Positions 1 to 9,318 of a stretch of 64,000 nucleotides of DNA are shown here, piece by piece. Each line of letters opens with the position of its first letter. Within the stretch, counting starts at the first letter, position 1. The position numbers and the translations under genes are program-made. The stretch comes from Tenacibaculum ovolyticum DSM 18103. GTDB lineage: Bacteria > Bacteroidota > Bacteroidia > Flavobacteriales > Flavobacteriaceae. The stretch is from contig NZ_KE387163.1 of the NCBI RefSeq assembly GCF_000430545.1, positions 774,439 to 838,438 of the forward strand, in the 5' to 3' direction. The notes beneath the pieces are model-generated. The model was not told the DNA's origin. It worked only from the letters and a program-made list of their open reading frames with translations, and did not search any database.

Positions 1-9
1 ATTTACTTT

Positions 10-996
10 TTATTTTCTAGCTAACTTACGCAAGGTAACCCATTGTTTCATCATTTCACGAGCATCTGTTGCTGGGTAGCCTACTACTGTCTTTCCTGCT
101 GGCACGTCTGCAATAACACCCGATCCTGCTCCTACTTTTGCTCCAGAATGAATCGTTGTATGATCTTTAATAGAAGCACTTCCTCCAATAATAACACCAT
201 CACCTAAAGTAACTGAACCTGCTAACCCACTATTTCCGGCCATAATACAAAACCTACCTAGTACAGAATTATGTCCTATCTGTACCAAATTATCAATTTT
301 ACATCCATCTCCTAAAATAGTAGCGCTAAATTTTCCTCTATCTACACATGAACTTGCTCCGATTTCAACTTGATTACCTATTATAACATTTCCTATATGC
401 GGAATTTTTGTTAATCCTTGTTCACTTGGCCTATATCCAAATCCATCTGCACCAATACTCACATTTGCATGAAAAATACAGTTTTTTCCTATTTCACTTC
501 GCTCCCTTATTACAGTTCCAGACCAAATAACAGTATTATCTCCAATTATAGAATCATCAAAAATTGAAACATTTGGGTATATAACTACTCCGTTTCCTAT
601 AACTACGTTTTTTCCGATATAGCTATTTGCACCTATTGTACATTTTTCACCTAATTTAACAGAACTATCAATTACTGCTGTTGGGTGAATAGCGATTTCA
701 ATATATGGTGCTTCAGGCTGAAAGGCTTCTAATAAAGTAGCCATCGCTAAATCTGCATTCGCAACTTTTATAAACGCTTTATTTTCTCCTGGTTGAATAT
801 CTAATTTATTATCTATGATGGCAGCACTTGCATTAGACTTTTCCCATAAACGTGTAAATTTCTTATTGCCAATAAAAGTAATTTCACCTTTTTTTGCCTT
901 TTCAATCTGTTCTGGAGCAGTAATTTTCTCAGAACAATCTCCTATCAATTCTCCATTAACTAGTGAATTAATTTCTTTTATTGTAAATGATTTCAT
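10..996 (-). CDS. lpxD: UDP-3-O-acylglucosamine N-acyltransferase LpxD
   Basis: LpxD adds the second hydroxyacyl chain to UDP-3-O-acyl-glucosamine in lipid A synthesis, using acyl-ACP in the cytoplasm. The 328-residue protein has the expected layout: an N-terminal uridine-binding domain (about 1-100) followed by a left-handed beta-helix of repeated I-G-x-x-x-x-I hexapeptides (about 105-305). QIGHNSVLG carries the likely catalytic His242, matching the E. coli active-site His. The length fits the family (about 340). It stands alone here, without lpxC, fabZ or lpxA next to it, so it may be a second copy in this genome; that cannot be judged from the window. Start ATG at 996. Confidence 0.93.
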   Translation of the reverse strand: MKSFTIKEINSLVNGELIGDCSEKITAPEQIEKAKKGEITFIGNKKFTRLWEKSNASAAIIDNKLDIQPGENKAFIKVANADLAMATLLEAFQPEAPYIEIAIHPTAVIDSSVKLGEKCTIGANSYIGKNVVIGNGVVIYPNVSIFDDSIIGDNTVIWSGTVIRERSEIGKNCIFHANVSIGADGFGYRPSEQGLTKIPHIGNVIIGNQVEIGASSCVDRGKFSATILGDGCKIDNLVQIGHNSVLGRFCIMAGNSGLAGSVTLGDGVIIGGSASIKDHTTIHSGAKVGAGSGVIADVPAGKTVVGYPATDAREMMKQWVTLRKLARK

Positions 997-1045
997 GTTG
1001 ATTTCTAGTGGTTAGTTTGCTAAAAATAGTGTTTAATTATTTAAC

Positions 1046-1078
1046 AAAAAAAATCCTGTAACATACAGGATTTTTTTT
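1046..1078 (-). terminator. Terminator after the FadH-like gene
   Basis: A perfect inverted repeat has 15-nt arms (1046-1060 and 1064-1078) with a core of ATCCTGTA/TACAGGAT, and A and T runs on the two sides. It lies 20 bp downstream of the dienoyl-CoA reductase stop and upstream of lpxD, so it separates the two transcripts. The flanking A/T runs let it work in either direction. Confidence 0.85.
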
Positions 1079-1098
1079 ATTAAATAATTAATTCAAAT

Positions 1099-3132
<2,034 letters not shown>

Positions 3133-3188
3133 TTAAATTTACTATGCATGCATAATACTTTGCAATATACAATTTTTTAGAAAACAAA

Positions 3189-3221
3189 AAACTCAAGTAT
3201 TTTAATAAAATACTTGAGTTT
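3189..3221 (-). terminator. Terminator after histidine decarboxylase gene
   Basis: An inverted repeat has 15-nt arms (3189-3203 and 3207-3221) with a core of ACTCAAGTATT/AATACTTGAGT and flanking A/T runs. It lies about 86 bp downstream of the decarboxylase stop codon. Confidence 0.75.
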
Positions 3222-3306
3222 GATTAAATTTAGAAAAAACGTCTACTTAACGGTAATAATATCTTTAGAATAAATACAGAAAGTAATAAATCTATAAGAT
3301 GTTTTT

Positions 3307-4422
3307 TTAAACCAAAGCAACTAAGTTTTCTTCCACTTCTTTTTTAAGATCTTCTAAAAAAATATTTAGCTGTTCCTTTTTAATACCTGGCATGCAAATT
3401 ACATGTGCAATATTTTCTTCTGAGGCTAATTGGTATTTTTTACATATTTCTTTAGAAGGTTTTTCTAATACAACAGTTAAAGCTTCATTATTTCTCCAGG
3501 CTTTTACTCCTATTTTATTAAGTTCTACTTCTAAATATGCAGCCAATTCTTGTGATTCTTTTACTCTATTTTTTAAACCTTCTTTTCCATGTTTTTTAAT
3601 AAAAGCCCATAAAAACAAAGGTGTTAATCCATTACGTGATCCAGTAATAGTAGTATCTAAAGTACCTACATAAGATACAGAATTTGCTATACGATCTCTG
3701 TGTTTTCTCTTAACCATTACAATTCCACAAGGTATTGGCCCTCCTATAAACTTATGACCAGATATTGCAATACTATCTACACCCTCTGCAAAATCAAACT
3801 TTGGTTTAGGCGTTACAAATGGTGCTATAGTTCCTAAAAATGCGGCATCACAATGTATATAATAATCTTTAATTGCGTACTTCTTAATTATTCTTTTAAC
3901 TTCATCAAGCTTATCTACAGCCTCAGTCATAGTAGTACCAATATTCAAAAAGAAAATAGCTGGTTTATCTCTACGCAACATTAATATCTGCTCTAAATCA
4001 TCATAATCCATTTCACCATTATCTTGACTTCTAACTACAATATTATTTATATTTAATAAATGTAAATTCTTCTTTACACTATAATGTGTTGATTCACTAT
4101 AATAAACAACTGCATCAGGGTAACTTTCTCTAGCAAGATATAAACCATACAAGTTTCCTTCAGTCCCCCCATTTGTTACATATCCCCATGTTTCTTTCGT
4201 ATTAGAAGAAAGTATATCTGCAAAAAAAGAAATACATTCTCTTTCTTGATCTTTAGTATCTATTGCTAAAGTTGAATCTGACTCAGGATCACCTACATTG
4301 TTGATACACAAATCTAAAAAAGGAGCAAATTCTTTATATGAAAAATCTTTCGCCAACGGATACCCTAAAAAAGTATTTGTATTCTCACTAATTCTATTAT
4401 ATATCTGATCTATTTCATTCAT
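3307..4422 (-). CDS. hdc: PLP-dependent histidine decarboxylase (group II)
   Basis: This 371-residue pyridoxal-phosphate enzyme has the length and motifs of Gram-negative histidine decarboxylases (about 378 residues), which convert histidine to histamine and CO2. Visible motifs are the substrate-loop region VTNGGTEGNLYGLYLAR, the PLP-contact segment YIHCDAAFLG, and SGHKFIGGPIPCG with Lys224 as the Schiff-base lysine. The S-G-H-K-F-I-G-x-P-x-P-C-G signature favours histidine (or the related plant serine) decarboxylase over glutamate decarboxylase. Serine decarboxylase activity cannot be excluded from sequence. A minus-strand TATCTTTG (-7 box) lies at 4449-4456. The gene is divergent from an Lrp/AsnC regulator that probably controls it. 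No histidine/histamine antiporter lies next to it, which is unusual for an acid-resistance role. Confidence 0.82.
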   Translation of the reverse strand: MNEIDQIYNRISENTNTFLGYPLAKDFSYKEFAPFLDLCINNVGDPESDSTLAIDTKDQERECISFFADILSSNTKETWGYVTNGGTEGNLYGLYLARESYPDAVVYYSESTHYSVKKNLHLLNINNIVVRSQDNGEMDYDDLEQILMLRRDKPAIFFLNIGTTMTEAVDKLDEVKRIIKKYAIKDYYIHCDAAFLGTIAPFVTPKPKFDFAEGVDSIAISGHKFIGGPIPCGIVMVKRKHRDRIANSVSYVGTLDTTITGSRNGLTPLFLWAFIKKHGKEGLKNRVKESQELAAYLEVELNKIGVKAWRNNEALTVVLEKPSKEICKKYQLASEENIAHVICMPGIKKEQLNIFLEDLKKEVEENLVALV

Positions 4423-4448
4423 ATCTCGCGTTGTTTATTTTTCCGACA

Positions 4449-4456
4449 CAAAGATA
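4449..4456 (-). promoter_or_regulatory. hdc promoter -7 box
   Basis: The minus strand reads TATCTTTG, a match to the Bacteroidota -7 consensus TAnnTTTG, 27 nt ahead of the hdc ATG. A TTG at 4480-4482 could serve as the -33 element with a long (23 nt) spacer; it sits at the edge of the inverted repeat at 4481-4510. Confidence 0.55.
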
Positions 4457-4480
4457 AAAATCAATTAAATAAAACTTGAC

Positions 4481-4510
4481 AAAAGTAAAATTTTGAAATA
4501 TTTTACTTTT
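4481..4510. promoter_or_regulatory. Candidate Lrp/AsnC operator
   Basis: Perfect 11-nt inverted arms AAAAGTAAAAT (4481-4491) and ATTTTACTTTT (4500-4510) lie in the divergent hdc/lrp intergenic region. A third half-site TTTACTTTT is at 4538-4546, 36 nt from its twin and closer to the regulator gene. Binding by the Lrp protein encoded next door is an inference. Confidence 0.55.
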
Positions 4511-4578
4511 AAAAATAGATATAAAAGAAAAATATACTTTACTTTTATTGTAATTAATCAGAAACAGAAATATATACT

Positions 4579-5043
4579 ATGCAACAATTAGATATTATCG
4601 ATTTACAGCTAATAAACGAGCTTCAAACTGACGGAAAACAATCAATAAAGCAACTTTCTCAAAAAGTAAATTTATCAATTACTCCAACACATGAACGCAT
4701 TAAAAAAATTGAAGCTAATGGTATTATTAAAAAATATGTTGCCATTGTTGATCCTGAATTAATAGACCGAAGTTTGATTGTATATTGCCAAATTACTTTA
4801 TTGAAGCATCAAGATGCAGCATTTAAAGAATTTGAAAAGTATATTAACTCTTTAGATGAAGTTATGGATGTTTCATATATAGCCGGTGGTTACGACTTTT
4901 TATTAAAAGTAATTGTAAAAGATATTAAAGAATATGAGTACTTCATCTTACATAAAATGTCTCAGCTTAAAATTATTTCAAATATTCAAAGCTCATTTGT
5001 AATACGACAACTAAAAAATGAGACTAAAATTACTGTAAAATAA
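4579..5043 (+). CDS. Lrp/AsnC family transcriptional regulator
   Basis: This 154-residue protein has the standard Lrp/AsnC layout. An N-terminal winged helix-turn-helix (about 5-60; KQLSQKVNLSITPTHERIKKIE as the DNA-binding helices) precedes a C-terminal RAM/ActD ligand-binding domain (about 65-145). Such proteins sense amino acids or related effectors and bind as dimers or octamers. Its divergent position next to histidine decarboxylase, 156 bp apart with an inverted repeat between them, suggests it controls hdc, perhaps with histidine or another amino acid as effector. That pairing is an inference. Start ATG at 4579; a terminator follows directly. Confidence 0.85.
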   Translation: MQQLDIIDLQLINELQTDGKQSIKQLSQKVNLSITPTHERIKKIEANGIIKKYVAIVDPELIDRSLIVYCQITLLKHQDAAFKEFEKYINSLDEVMDVSYIAGGYDFLLKVIVKDIKEYEYFILHKMSQLKIISNIQSSFVIRQLKNETKITVK

Positions 5044-5070
5044 AACCTCTAAAAATATTTTAGAGGTTTT
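5042..5070 (+). terminator. Terminator after Lrp gene
   Basis: Arms AAAACCTCTAAAA (5042-5054) and TTTTAGAGGTTTT (5058-5070) form a stem that begins at the stop codon. It is symmetric enough to stop the convergent pirin transcript too. Confidence 0.8.
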
Positions 5071-5096
5071 ATGAAATATCAAAACTATAAATTAAA

Positions 5097-5969
5097 CTAA
5101 TATAAATATCCCATTTTACCTTGTTGAAAATCACGCATTGCTTCAATAATTTCGGTTTGCGTATTCATTACATACGGACCGTATTGCGCAATTTTTTCTT
5201 TAATTGGGGCACCTGAAAGTATTAATAAAACACTTTCTTTTTTTGCTTCTATTTGAATAGTTTCACCATCATCTTCGTTAAAAGTTACCATTTGTGCTGC
5301 TCCTTTTTTTAATGTAGCTTGATTGTTTATAGTAACCTCACCTTCTAATAAATAAACTAAAGATTTATGATGTTTCGGAATATCTACAAACATTTCACCT
5401 TTAACTTCAGTTTTCATTGTAAATACATTTACCGAAGTTTGAGTTTCAATTAACCCCGCTTCTTTAGCTTGATTCCCTGCTATTATTTTAAGCTGAATTG
5501 TTTTGTCTTCATTTAGAATTAACGGAATATCTTCACTCTTTACGTGTTGATAGTTTGCAGGCATCATTTTTTTTTCTGCAGGTAGGTTTAGCCACAGCTG
5601 AATTCCTTCTAATTCCCCACCCTTTTCTACAAATTCTTTTGATGGTCCTTCTGCGTGTATAATTCCACGACCAGCTGTTGTCCATTGTACATCACCTACT
5701 TTTACTAACATTTCATTACCTAAAGAATCTCGGTGTAATTGCTCTCCTTTAAATAATAATGTAATTGGTTCAAACCCTCTATGCGGATGTGGTCCTAGAT
5801 CAAACGGATTATTAGATTGACTAATTGCATAAGGTCCATAATGGTGTAATAATAAAAACGGATCTACATTTTCGATACCTTCCGTAGGTAAAGGCTGTCT
5901 TAATTTTATTGGTCCCATGTTTACTAATGGGCTTCCTACTTTACGTTGTATTGTTTTTAGTTTTTTCAT
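5097..5969 (-). CDS. Pirin family protein (bicupin)
   Basis: This 290-residue pirin has two cupin domains. The N-terminal cupin carries the metal ligands His61 and His63 (GPHPHRGFE) and His105 and Glu107 (GIIHAEGPS), the usual iron site of pirins such as E. coli YhhW, which has quercetin dioxygenase activity in vitro. The C-terminal cupin (about 175-265) lacks these residues, as is normal. The gene follows a glutaredoxin-like/MarR operon on the same strand, and its upstream region holds one copy of the 18-bp palindrome shared by the local stress genes. A role in oxidative or electrophile stress is inferred from that context; the in vivo substrate is unknown. Confidence 0.87.
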   Translation of the reverse strand: MKKLKTIQRKVGSPLVNMGPIKLRQPLPTEGIENVDPFLLLHHYGPYAISQSNNPFDLGPHPHRGFEPITLLFKGEQLHRDSLGNEMLVKVGDVQWTTAGRGIIHAEGPSKEFVEKGGELEGIQLWLNLPAEKKMMPANYQHVKSEDIPLILNEDKTIQLKIIAGNQAKEAGLIETQTSVNVFTMKTEVKGEMFVDIPKHHKSLVYLLEGEVTINNQATLKKGAAQMVTFNEDDGETIQIEAKKESVLLILSGAPIKEKIAQYGPYVMNTQTEIIEAMRDFQQGKMGYLY

Positions 5970-5990
5970 TGATAATAGTTTTAAAGTAAA

Positions 5991-6008
5991 TATTTTCCAA
6001 GGAATATA
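5991..6008. promoter_or_regulatory. MarR-type palindrome upstream of the pirin gene
   Basis: TATTTTCCAAGGAATATA is a near-perfect 18-bp palindrome of the form TATWTTCC-WW-GGAWTATA, 22 bp ahead of the pirin start. The same element occurs at 6780-6797 and 8203-8220, each upstream of another gene in the stress group. No canonical TAnnTTTG box is placed well behind it here, so the promoter position is unclear. Confidence 0.6.
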
Positions 6009-6058
6009 TTTGTGTAAATTTTTTTTCTCTTTTTTTTATACTAATTCTATGAAACTAT

Positions 6059-6496
6059 TTACCTTATTTTATCTAATAAGTCACTTAATTGACCAGCTTC
6101 TTTTTCAGTTAAATTTTCTAAAAAATCTAATTCTAATGATTTATCAATCGTAGCCAATAAGCTCAATCCTTTTTCTGATATACTTATATAAACAACTCTT
6201 CTATCATGTTCACTTCGAATTCTTTCTATAAACTCTTTGTCACATAGTTTATCCATTAGGCGAGTTGCATTTGGTGCTCGCTCTATCATTCTATCTTTAA
6301 TAACTTGAACTTTTATAGCTTCTCCTGCACCTCTTAGAATTCTTAAAATATTAAATTGTTGTGGAGATATTCCGTAGGGTTTAAAAAAATCATTTTCGTT
6401 ACTACTTAACCAATTTGCAGTGTACTTTATATTGATTAATGCTTTTACTTTGTTATTTTTAAACTTAGACTTTATGTCTTTAGAAATATCTCCCAT
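6059..6496 (-). CDS. MarR family transcriptional regulator
   Basis: This 145-residue winged-helix regulator shows the MarR core: the dimer helix and YGISPQQFNILRILRG (about 41-56), the recognition helix region APNATRLMDKL (74-84), and the beta-wing with RSEHDRRVVYISISEKG. The wing Asp-Arg and the D-R-R pattern are hallmarks. A single cysteine, Cys85, sits at the end of the recognition helix, where it could sense thiol-reactive compounds as in YodB/QsrR-type regulators; that function is inferred. It starts 4 bp after the glutaredoxin-like gene ends, so the two are cotranscribed. It is the probable reader of the three TATWTTCC palindromes in this region. Confidence 0.87.
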   Translation of the reverse strand: MGDISKDIKSKFKNNKVKALINIKYTANWLSSNENDFFKPYGISPQQFNILRILRGAGEAIKVQVIKDRMIERAPNATRLMDKLCDKEFIERIRSEHDRRVVYISISEKGLSLLATIDKSLELDFLENLTEKEAGQLSDLLDKIR

Positions 6497-6500
6497 CTTC

Positions 6501-6740
6501 TTAATATAACTCTTTTATTATGCTATTAAATTCATCTGTGGTTGGGGTTAAATACACCTTATCGTTAACAAATAACGTTGGTACTTTTAACACTCCTCCA
6601 TATAGTTCCTTAGTATGATCATTAGCTTGTTCATCTATAGAAATATCTTTATATTCAAAAACAACATCTGTGCATTTTAAGTAATTTTTAAATGCAACTG
6701 AATACGCATGCCCTCTTTTACCATATAAAACCACTTTCAT
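6501..6740 (-). CDS. Glutaredoxin-like protein lacking the CxxC motif
   Basis: This 79-residue protein has a glutaredoxin/NrdH-type thioredoxin fold: beta strand VVLYG, helix, DISIDEQA, and the cis-proline loop VPTLFVND (Pro54). The position of the redox motif reads GHAYS (His11...Ser14) where glutaredoxins have CPYC, so both cysteines are absent; the only Cys is Cys23. It is therefore unlikely to be a dithiol oxidoreductase. It may bind a ligand or a partner, or act with the MarR regulator whose gene follows 4 bp downstream. The frame is open further upstream to a TTG (6761), but the ATG at 6740 puts the first beta strand at the N-terminus and sits behind a good promoter, so it was chosen. 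Confidence 0.72.
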   Translation of the reverse strand: MKVVLYGKRGHAYSVAFKNYLKCTDVVFEYKDISIDEQANDHTKELYGGVLKVPTLFVNDKVYLTPTTDEFNSIIKELY

Positions 6741-6758
6741 TTCTGCTAATTTTTTATA

Positions 6759-6797
6759 CAAATTTAATTAATTTTATTTTATACTCCAAGGAATATA
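6759..6797 (-). promoter_or_regulatory. Promoter and MarR-type operator of the glutaredoxin-like/MarR operon
   Basis: The minus strand has TAAATTTG (6759-6766) as -7 box and TTG (6787-6789) as -33 box, 20 nt apart. The -33 box lies in the centre of the palindrome TATACTCCAAGGAATATA (6780-6797). A repressor bound there would block RNA polymerase, which fits autoregulation by the MarR protein of this operon. Confidence 0.65.
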
Positions 6798-6815
6798 AAG
6801 TCGATACAAATATTT

Positions 6816-7349
6816 TTATTGTAACGAAATTTTAAATGCTTTAACAGCTTCATTTAATTGTGCATTTAAAACTGTTTCAATTATAGCTCCTTCTTTAAAA
6901 TTATCATAAAAGCTAGGTAAAGAAAAATCTGCTATTATATTTCCTCCCATGTGTGGAAATCCATTTTTAGCTATTGATAATACAGAAGCTCCACCTCTTC
7001 CTCCTGGTGATGTAGCCATTAATAACATTGGTATGTTATTCCATAATTTTTGATTAATACGAGACATCCAATCAAACATATTCTTAAATGCTACTGTAAA
7101 GTTTCCATTATGTTCTGCCAATGATAAAACAATACCATCTCCTTCTTGAATTAAATCAAAGAATTTTTGAGCGTTTTGAGGTATTCCATTTGCTGTTTCT
7201 TCATCTACACCATAAATAGGTAATGGATAATCATTTAAATCTAAAGTAATTACTTCAACTTCTTTTATTAAACTTGCTGTATACGTTACTAATTCTTTAT
7301 TGATTGATTTTTTACTATTACTACCTGAAAAGGTTATTATTTTCTTCAT
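6816..7349 (-). CDS. NAD(P)H-dependent FMN reductase family protein
   Basis: This 177-residue flavodoxin-fold oxidoreductase has the FMN phosphate loop FSGSNSKKSIN at its start, a second flavin contact SLAEHNGNFTVAFKNMFDW near 87-105, and a glycine-rich third loop (SPGGRGG). Members of the family reduce quinones, azo dyes, chromate or free flavins with NAD(P)H. It is the last gene of a doxX-osmC-reductase operon, which suggests quinone or electrophile detoxification. An upstream GTG at 7382 also opens the frame, but the ATG at 7349 starts at the first beta strand and has a purine-rich leader, so it was preferred. Confidence 0.82.
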   Translation of the reverse strand: MKKIITFSGSNSKKSINKELVTYTASLIKEVEVITLDLNDYPLPIYGVDEETANGIPQNAQKFFDLIQEGDGIVLSLAEHNGNFTVAFKNMFDWMSRINQKLWNNIPMLLMATSPGGRGGASVLSIAKNGFPHMGGNIIADFSLPSFYDNFKEGAIIETVLNAQLNEAVKAFKISLQ

Positions 7350-7397
7350 CTTTTTTATTTCTTTTATTAATTCAATATTCACTCGAACTATTTGTTT

Positions 7398-7805
7398 TTA
7401 TTTAATACTAGTTCGTATTTCTGTTTCTCCTTTTACCATTTTAGCTACGGGACACTTTCCTGCTATTTCTAACAATTTTGTTTTTTGTACTTCTGTAATT
7501 TCTTTTTCAAATGAAATTTCTTCAGTCAATGATTTTTTAATTCCATCAGGTGTTAGTTCTTCTTTCTGAGTTACATTTACAGTGATTTCACCTACATCCC
7601 ATTTTTTTCGTTCAGCATACATTCTTAAAGTCATTGAAACACAACCTCCAATTGCTGTTAATAAATACTCTACTGGGGTTGGCCCATTATTGTCTCCACC
7701 TCTATCTACTGGTTCGTCTAACACAGCAAAATGATTTCTCATCTTTGCCTCTGCTAAATAGTTACGATTGGTTAAAACAACTTTTGATGATACTTTTGCT
7801 GCCAT
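7398..7805 (-). CDS. OsmC family protein
   Basis: This 135-residue OsmC-like protein has the two conserved cysteines of the family: Cys55 in AIGGCVSMTLRMYAERK and Cys118 in AGKCPVAKM. These reduce organic or fatty-acid hydroperoxides in OsmC/Ohr proteins. The arrangement fits the OsmC/YhfA branch rather than Ohr. It lies 2 bp after doxX and 48 bp before the FMN reductase gene, in one operon under the shared palindrome at 8203-8220. A thiol-peroxidase role is known for the family; the substrate here is inferred. Confidence 0.87.
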   Translation of the reverse strand: MAAKVSSKVVLTNRNYLAEAKMRNHFAVLDEPVDRGGDNNGPTPVEYLLTAIGGCVSMTLRMYAERKKWDVGEITVNVTQKEELTPDGIKKSLTEEISFEKEITEVQKTKLLEIAGKCPVAKMVKGETEIRTSIK

Positions 7806-7807
7806 TT

Positions 7808-8158
7808 TTATATCTTTTTACTATATATATATGATACAACAAGTAATATCATTGCTATTATAGCCCCCATTTGTTCACCATCTCCTATCATTACATGGGC
7901 AAAAAACGCTAATATAAATGCAAAGAAAAAACCTGCATACGCCCATTCTTTAATTGTTTTATTCGCTACAAACCAAATAGCAACAACTCCTAAAAGTTTT
8001 GCAGCTGCATACGGATAAATAATATAAGTAGGGTAACCAAAACTTGTAAACATCCCCATTACTGCTTCGTGATTAAATAAATACATACCTGCAGAAAACA
8101 ACATTAATAATGTTAATAAACCAGTTGCTGAATAATAAATTATTTTGTCTTTTTTCAT
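7808..8158 (-). CDS. DoxX-like membrane protein
   Basis: This 116-residue protein has four predicted transmembrane helices (about 7-25, 45-65, 72-90 and 94-112). It matches the DoxX-like small membrane family in size and in the YPYAAAKLLGVVAIW segment. DoxX relatives such as CatD and MhqP-type proteins in Firmicutes are induced by quinones and catechols under MarR-type repressors, which parallels the context here. The frame is open upstream to 8278, but that extension has no family match and would cross the promoter; the ATG at 8158 gives a charged MKKDK start. Confidence 0.75.
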   Translation of the reverse strand: MKKDKIIYYSATGLLTLLMLFSAGMYLFNHEAVMGMFTSFGYPTYIIYPYAAAKLLGVVAIWFVANKTIKEWAYAGFFFAFILAFFAHVMIGDGEQMGAIIAMILLVVSYIYSKKI

Positions 8159-8181
8159 CTTAATTAACTTTAAGTTCAATA

Positions 8182-8220
8182 CAAAGGTACAAAAATATTT
8201 TTTATATTCCATGGTAAATA
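8182..8220 (-). promoter_or_regulatory. Promoter and MarR-type operator of the doxX operon
   Basis: The minus strand has a TACCTTTG -7 box (8182-8189). The -33 position falls in the palindrome TATATTCCATGGTAAATA (8203-8220), the third copy of the element seen upstream of the pirin and glutaredoxin-like genes. No clear TTG is present, so the promoter may be weak without an activator. Confidence 0.6.
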
Positions 8221-8255
8221 ATGTCACGGGTGTTAATTGTTTCACAAATACTATT

Positions 8256-8311
8256 TTGCCAAATAATAAAATAAGCATACATTTGCATAAGTGCTTATAT
8301 AAATACTTATT
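8256..8311 (+). promoter_or_regulatory. Promoter of the MarR-GNAT gene with inverted repeats
   Basis: TTG (8256-8258), 19 nt, then TACATTTG (8278-8285) is an exact Bacteroidota promoter. Directly downstream, 8287-8311 contains ATAAGTGCTTAT and its inverted partner TAAATACTTATT, overlapping the expected transcription start. That position suggests autorepression by the MarR domain of the encoded protein. Confidence 0.6.
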
Positions 8312-8319
8312 TAATAACT

Positions 8320-9276
8320 ATGGATGCATTAAAGAGTTTAGGAGAAATTGGTATTGGTTCTCGTTTAAAAAGAGTAAGTGAATATATGATGCGAGAAACT
8401 CAATTAGTATATAATACATTTAATATTGATTTTGACCCTTATTTATTTCCTGCTTTTAGAATCATAAAGAGTAAAAATGGGGTAACAAATACTGAGATAA
8501 CAAATAGTTTACATATTTCTCAACCTGCCACAACACAAGCTATTAATAAGCTTTTAAAAAAAGAACTAATCCTTTTAAAGGTTGATAAAATTGATAAGCG
8601 TAAAAAAGTTATAATCCTTTCTAAAAAAGGAAAAACCTTAGTTGAAAATGTAACCCCTATTTGGAATAGTATTGAATTTATAATTAAAGAATACACCCAA
8701 ATATCTTCAAATTCTTTAGTTGAAACTTTAAATATTCTAGAAGAAAAATTTAACAAAAAGTCTTTTAGCAAAGCAATTACAGAACATATACAAATGAATA
8801 TTAAAATTATGAATACCTTAGAAATTACAAATTATAAAAATGAATATGCTTCTCATTTTTATAATTTAAATATAGAGTGGTTAAAAAGCTTTTTTTATGT
8901 TGAGGCTTATGATGAAGAAGTATTAAGTAATCCTGATAAATACATTATCGATAAAGGTGGACACATATTCTTCGCAAAAATTAATAATGAAGTTGTTGGT
9001 ACGGTTGCTTTAATGCCAATAAATAGTGGTGCTTTTGAATTAACAAAAATGGCAGTATCTCCAAAACATAGAGGCTACAAAATAGGACAGCATCTTATGC
9101 AAAAATGCATTGATTTTGCTAAGGAAAATAGTTTTAAAAAACTTACGCTGTATTCAAATACTAAACTCGAAAATGCAATTTATATTTATAAAAAATACGG
9201 TTTTATAGAAATTCCTGTTGAAAAAAACTGCCCTTATGAGCGTTCTGATATAAAAATGGAATTAAAAATAGGATAA
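8320..9276 (+). CDS. MarR-GNAT bifunctional regulator/acetyltransferase
   Basis: This 318-residue fusion has an N-terminal MarR winged helix (about 20-140; NTEITNSLHISQPATTQAINKLLKK as HTH and KIDKRKKVIILSKKG as wing). A C-terminal GNAT acetyltransferase domain (about 165-316) carries the acetyl-CoA motif A MAVSPKHRGYKIGQHLMQK near 243-261. This two-domain family is widespread in Bacteroidota; a related Gram-positive or actinobacterial type is MarR-GNAT as in HpaR-like fusions, but targets are mostly unknown. It has its own promoter and a candidate autoregulatory repeat. The helices are Ile-rich and free of Cys in the MarR part. A terminator stem starts inside the last codons. Confidence 0.85.
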   Translation: MDALKSLGEIGIGSRLKRVSEYMMRETQLVYNTFNIDFDPYLFPAFRIIKSKNGVTNTEITNSLHISQPATTQAINKLLKKELILLKVDKIDKRKKVIILSKKGKTLVENVTPIWNSIEFIIKEYTQISSNSLVETLNILEEKFNKKSFSKAITEHIQMNIKIMNTLEITNYKNEYASHFYNLNIEWLKSFFYVEAYDEEVLSNPDKYIIDKGGHIFFAKINNEVVGTVALMPINSGAFELTKMAVSPKHRGYKIGQHLMQKCIDFAKENSFKKLTLYSNTKLENAIYIYKKYGFIEIPVEKNCPYERSDIKMELKIG

Positions 9277-9299
9277 GTCATATGGCTTATCCTATTTTT
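9264..9299 (+). terminator. Terminator after MarR-GNAT gene
   Basis: Arms AAAAATAGGATAAG (9264-9277) and CTTATCCTATTTTT (9286-9299) form a 14-bp stem overlapping the stop codon. A second stem (9309-9321 / 9327-9339) follows at the end of the convergent 566-residue gene and may end that transcript. Confidence 0.8.
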
Positions 9300-9318
9300 A
9301 AAGATATTAAAGAAAATT

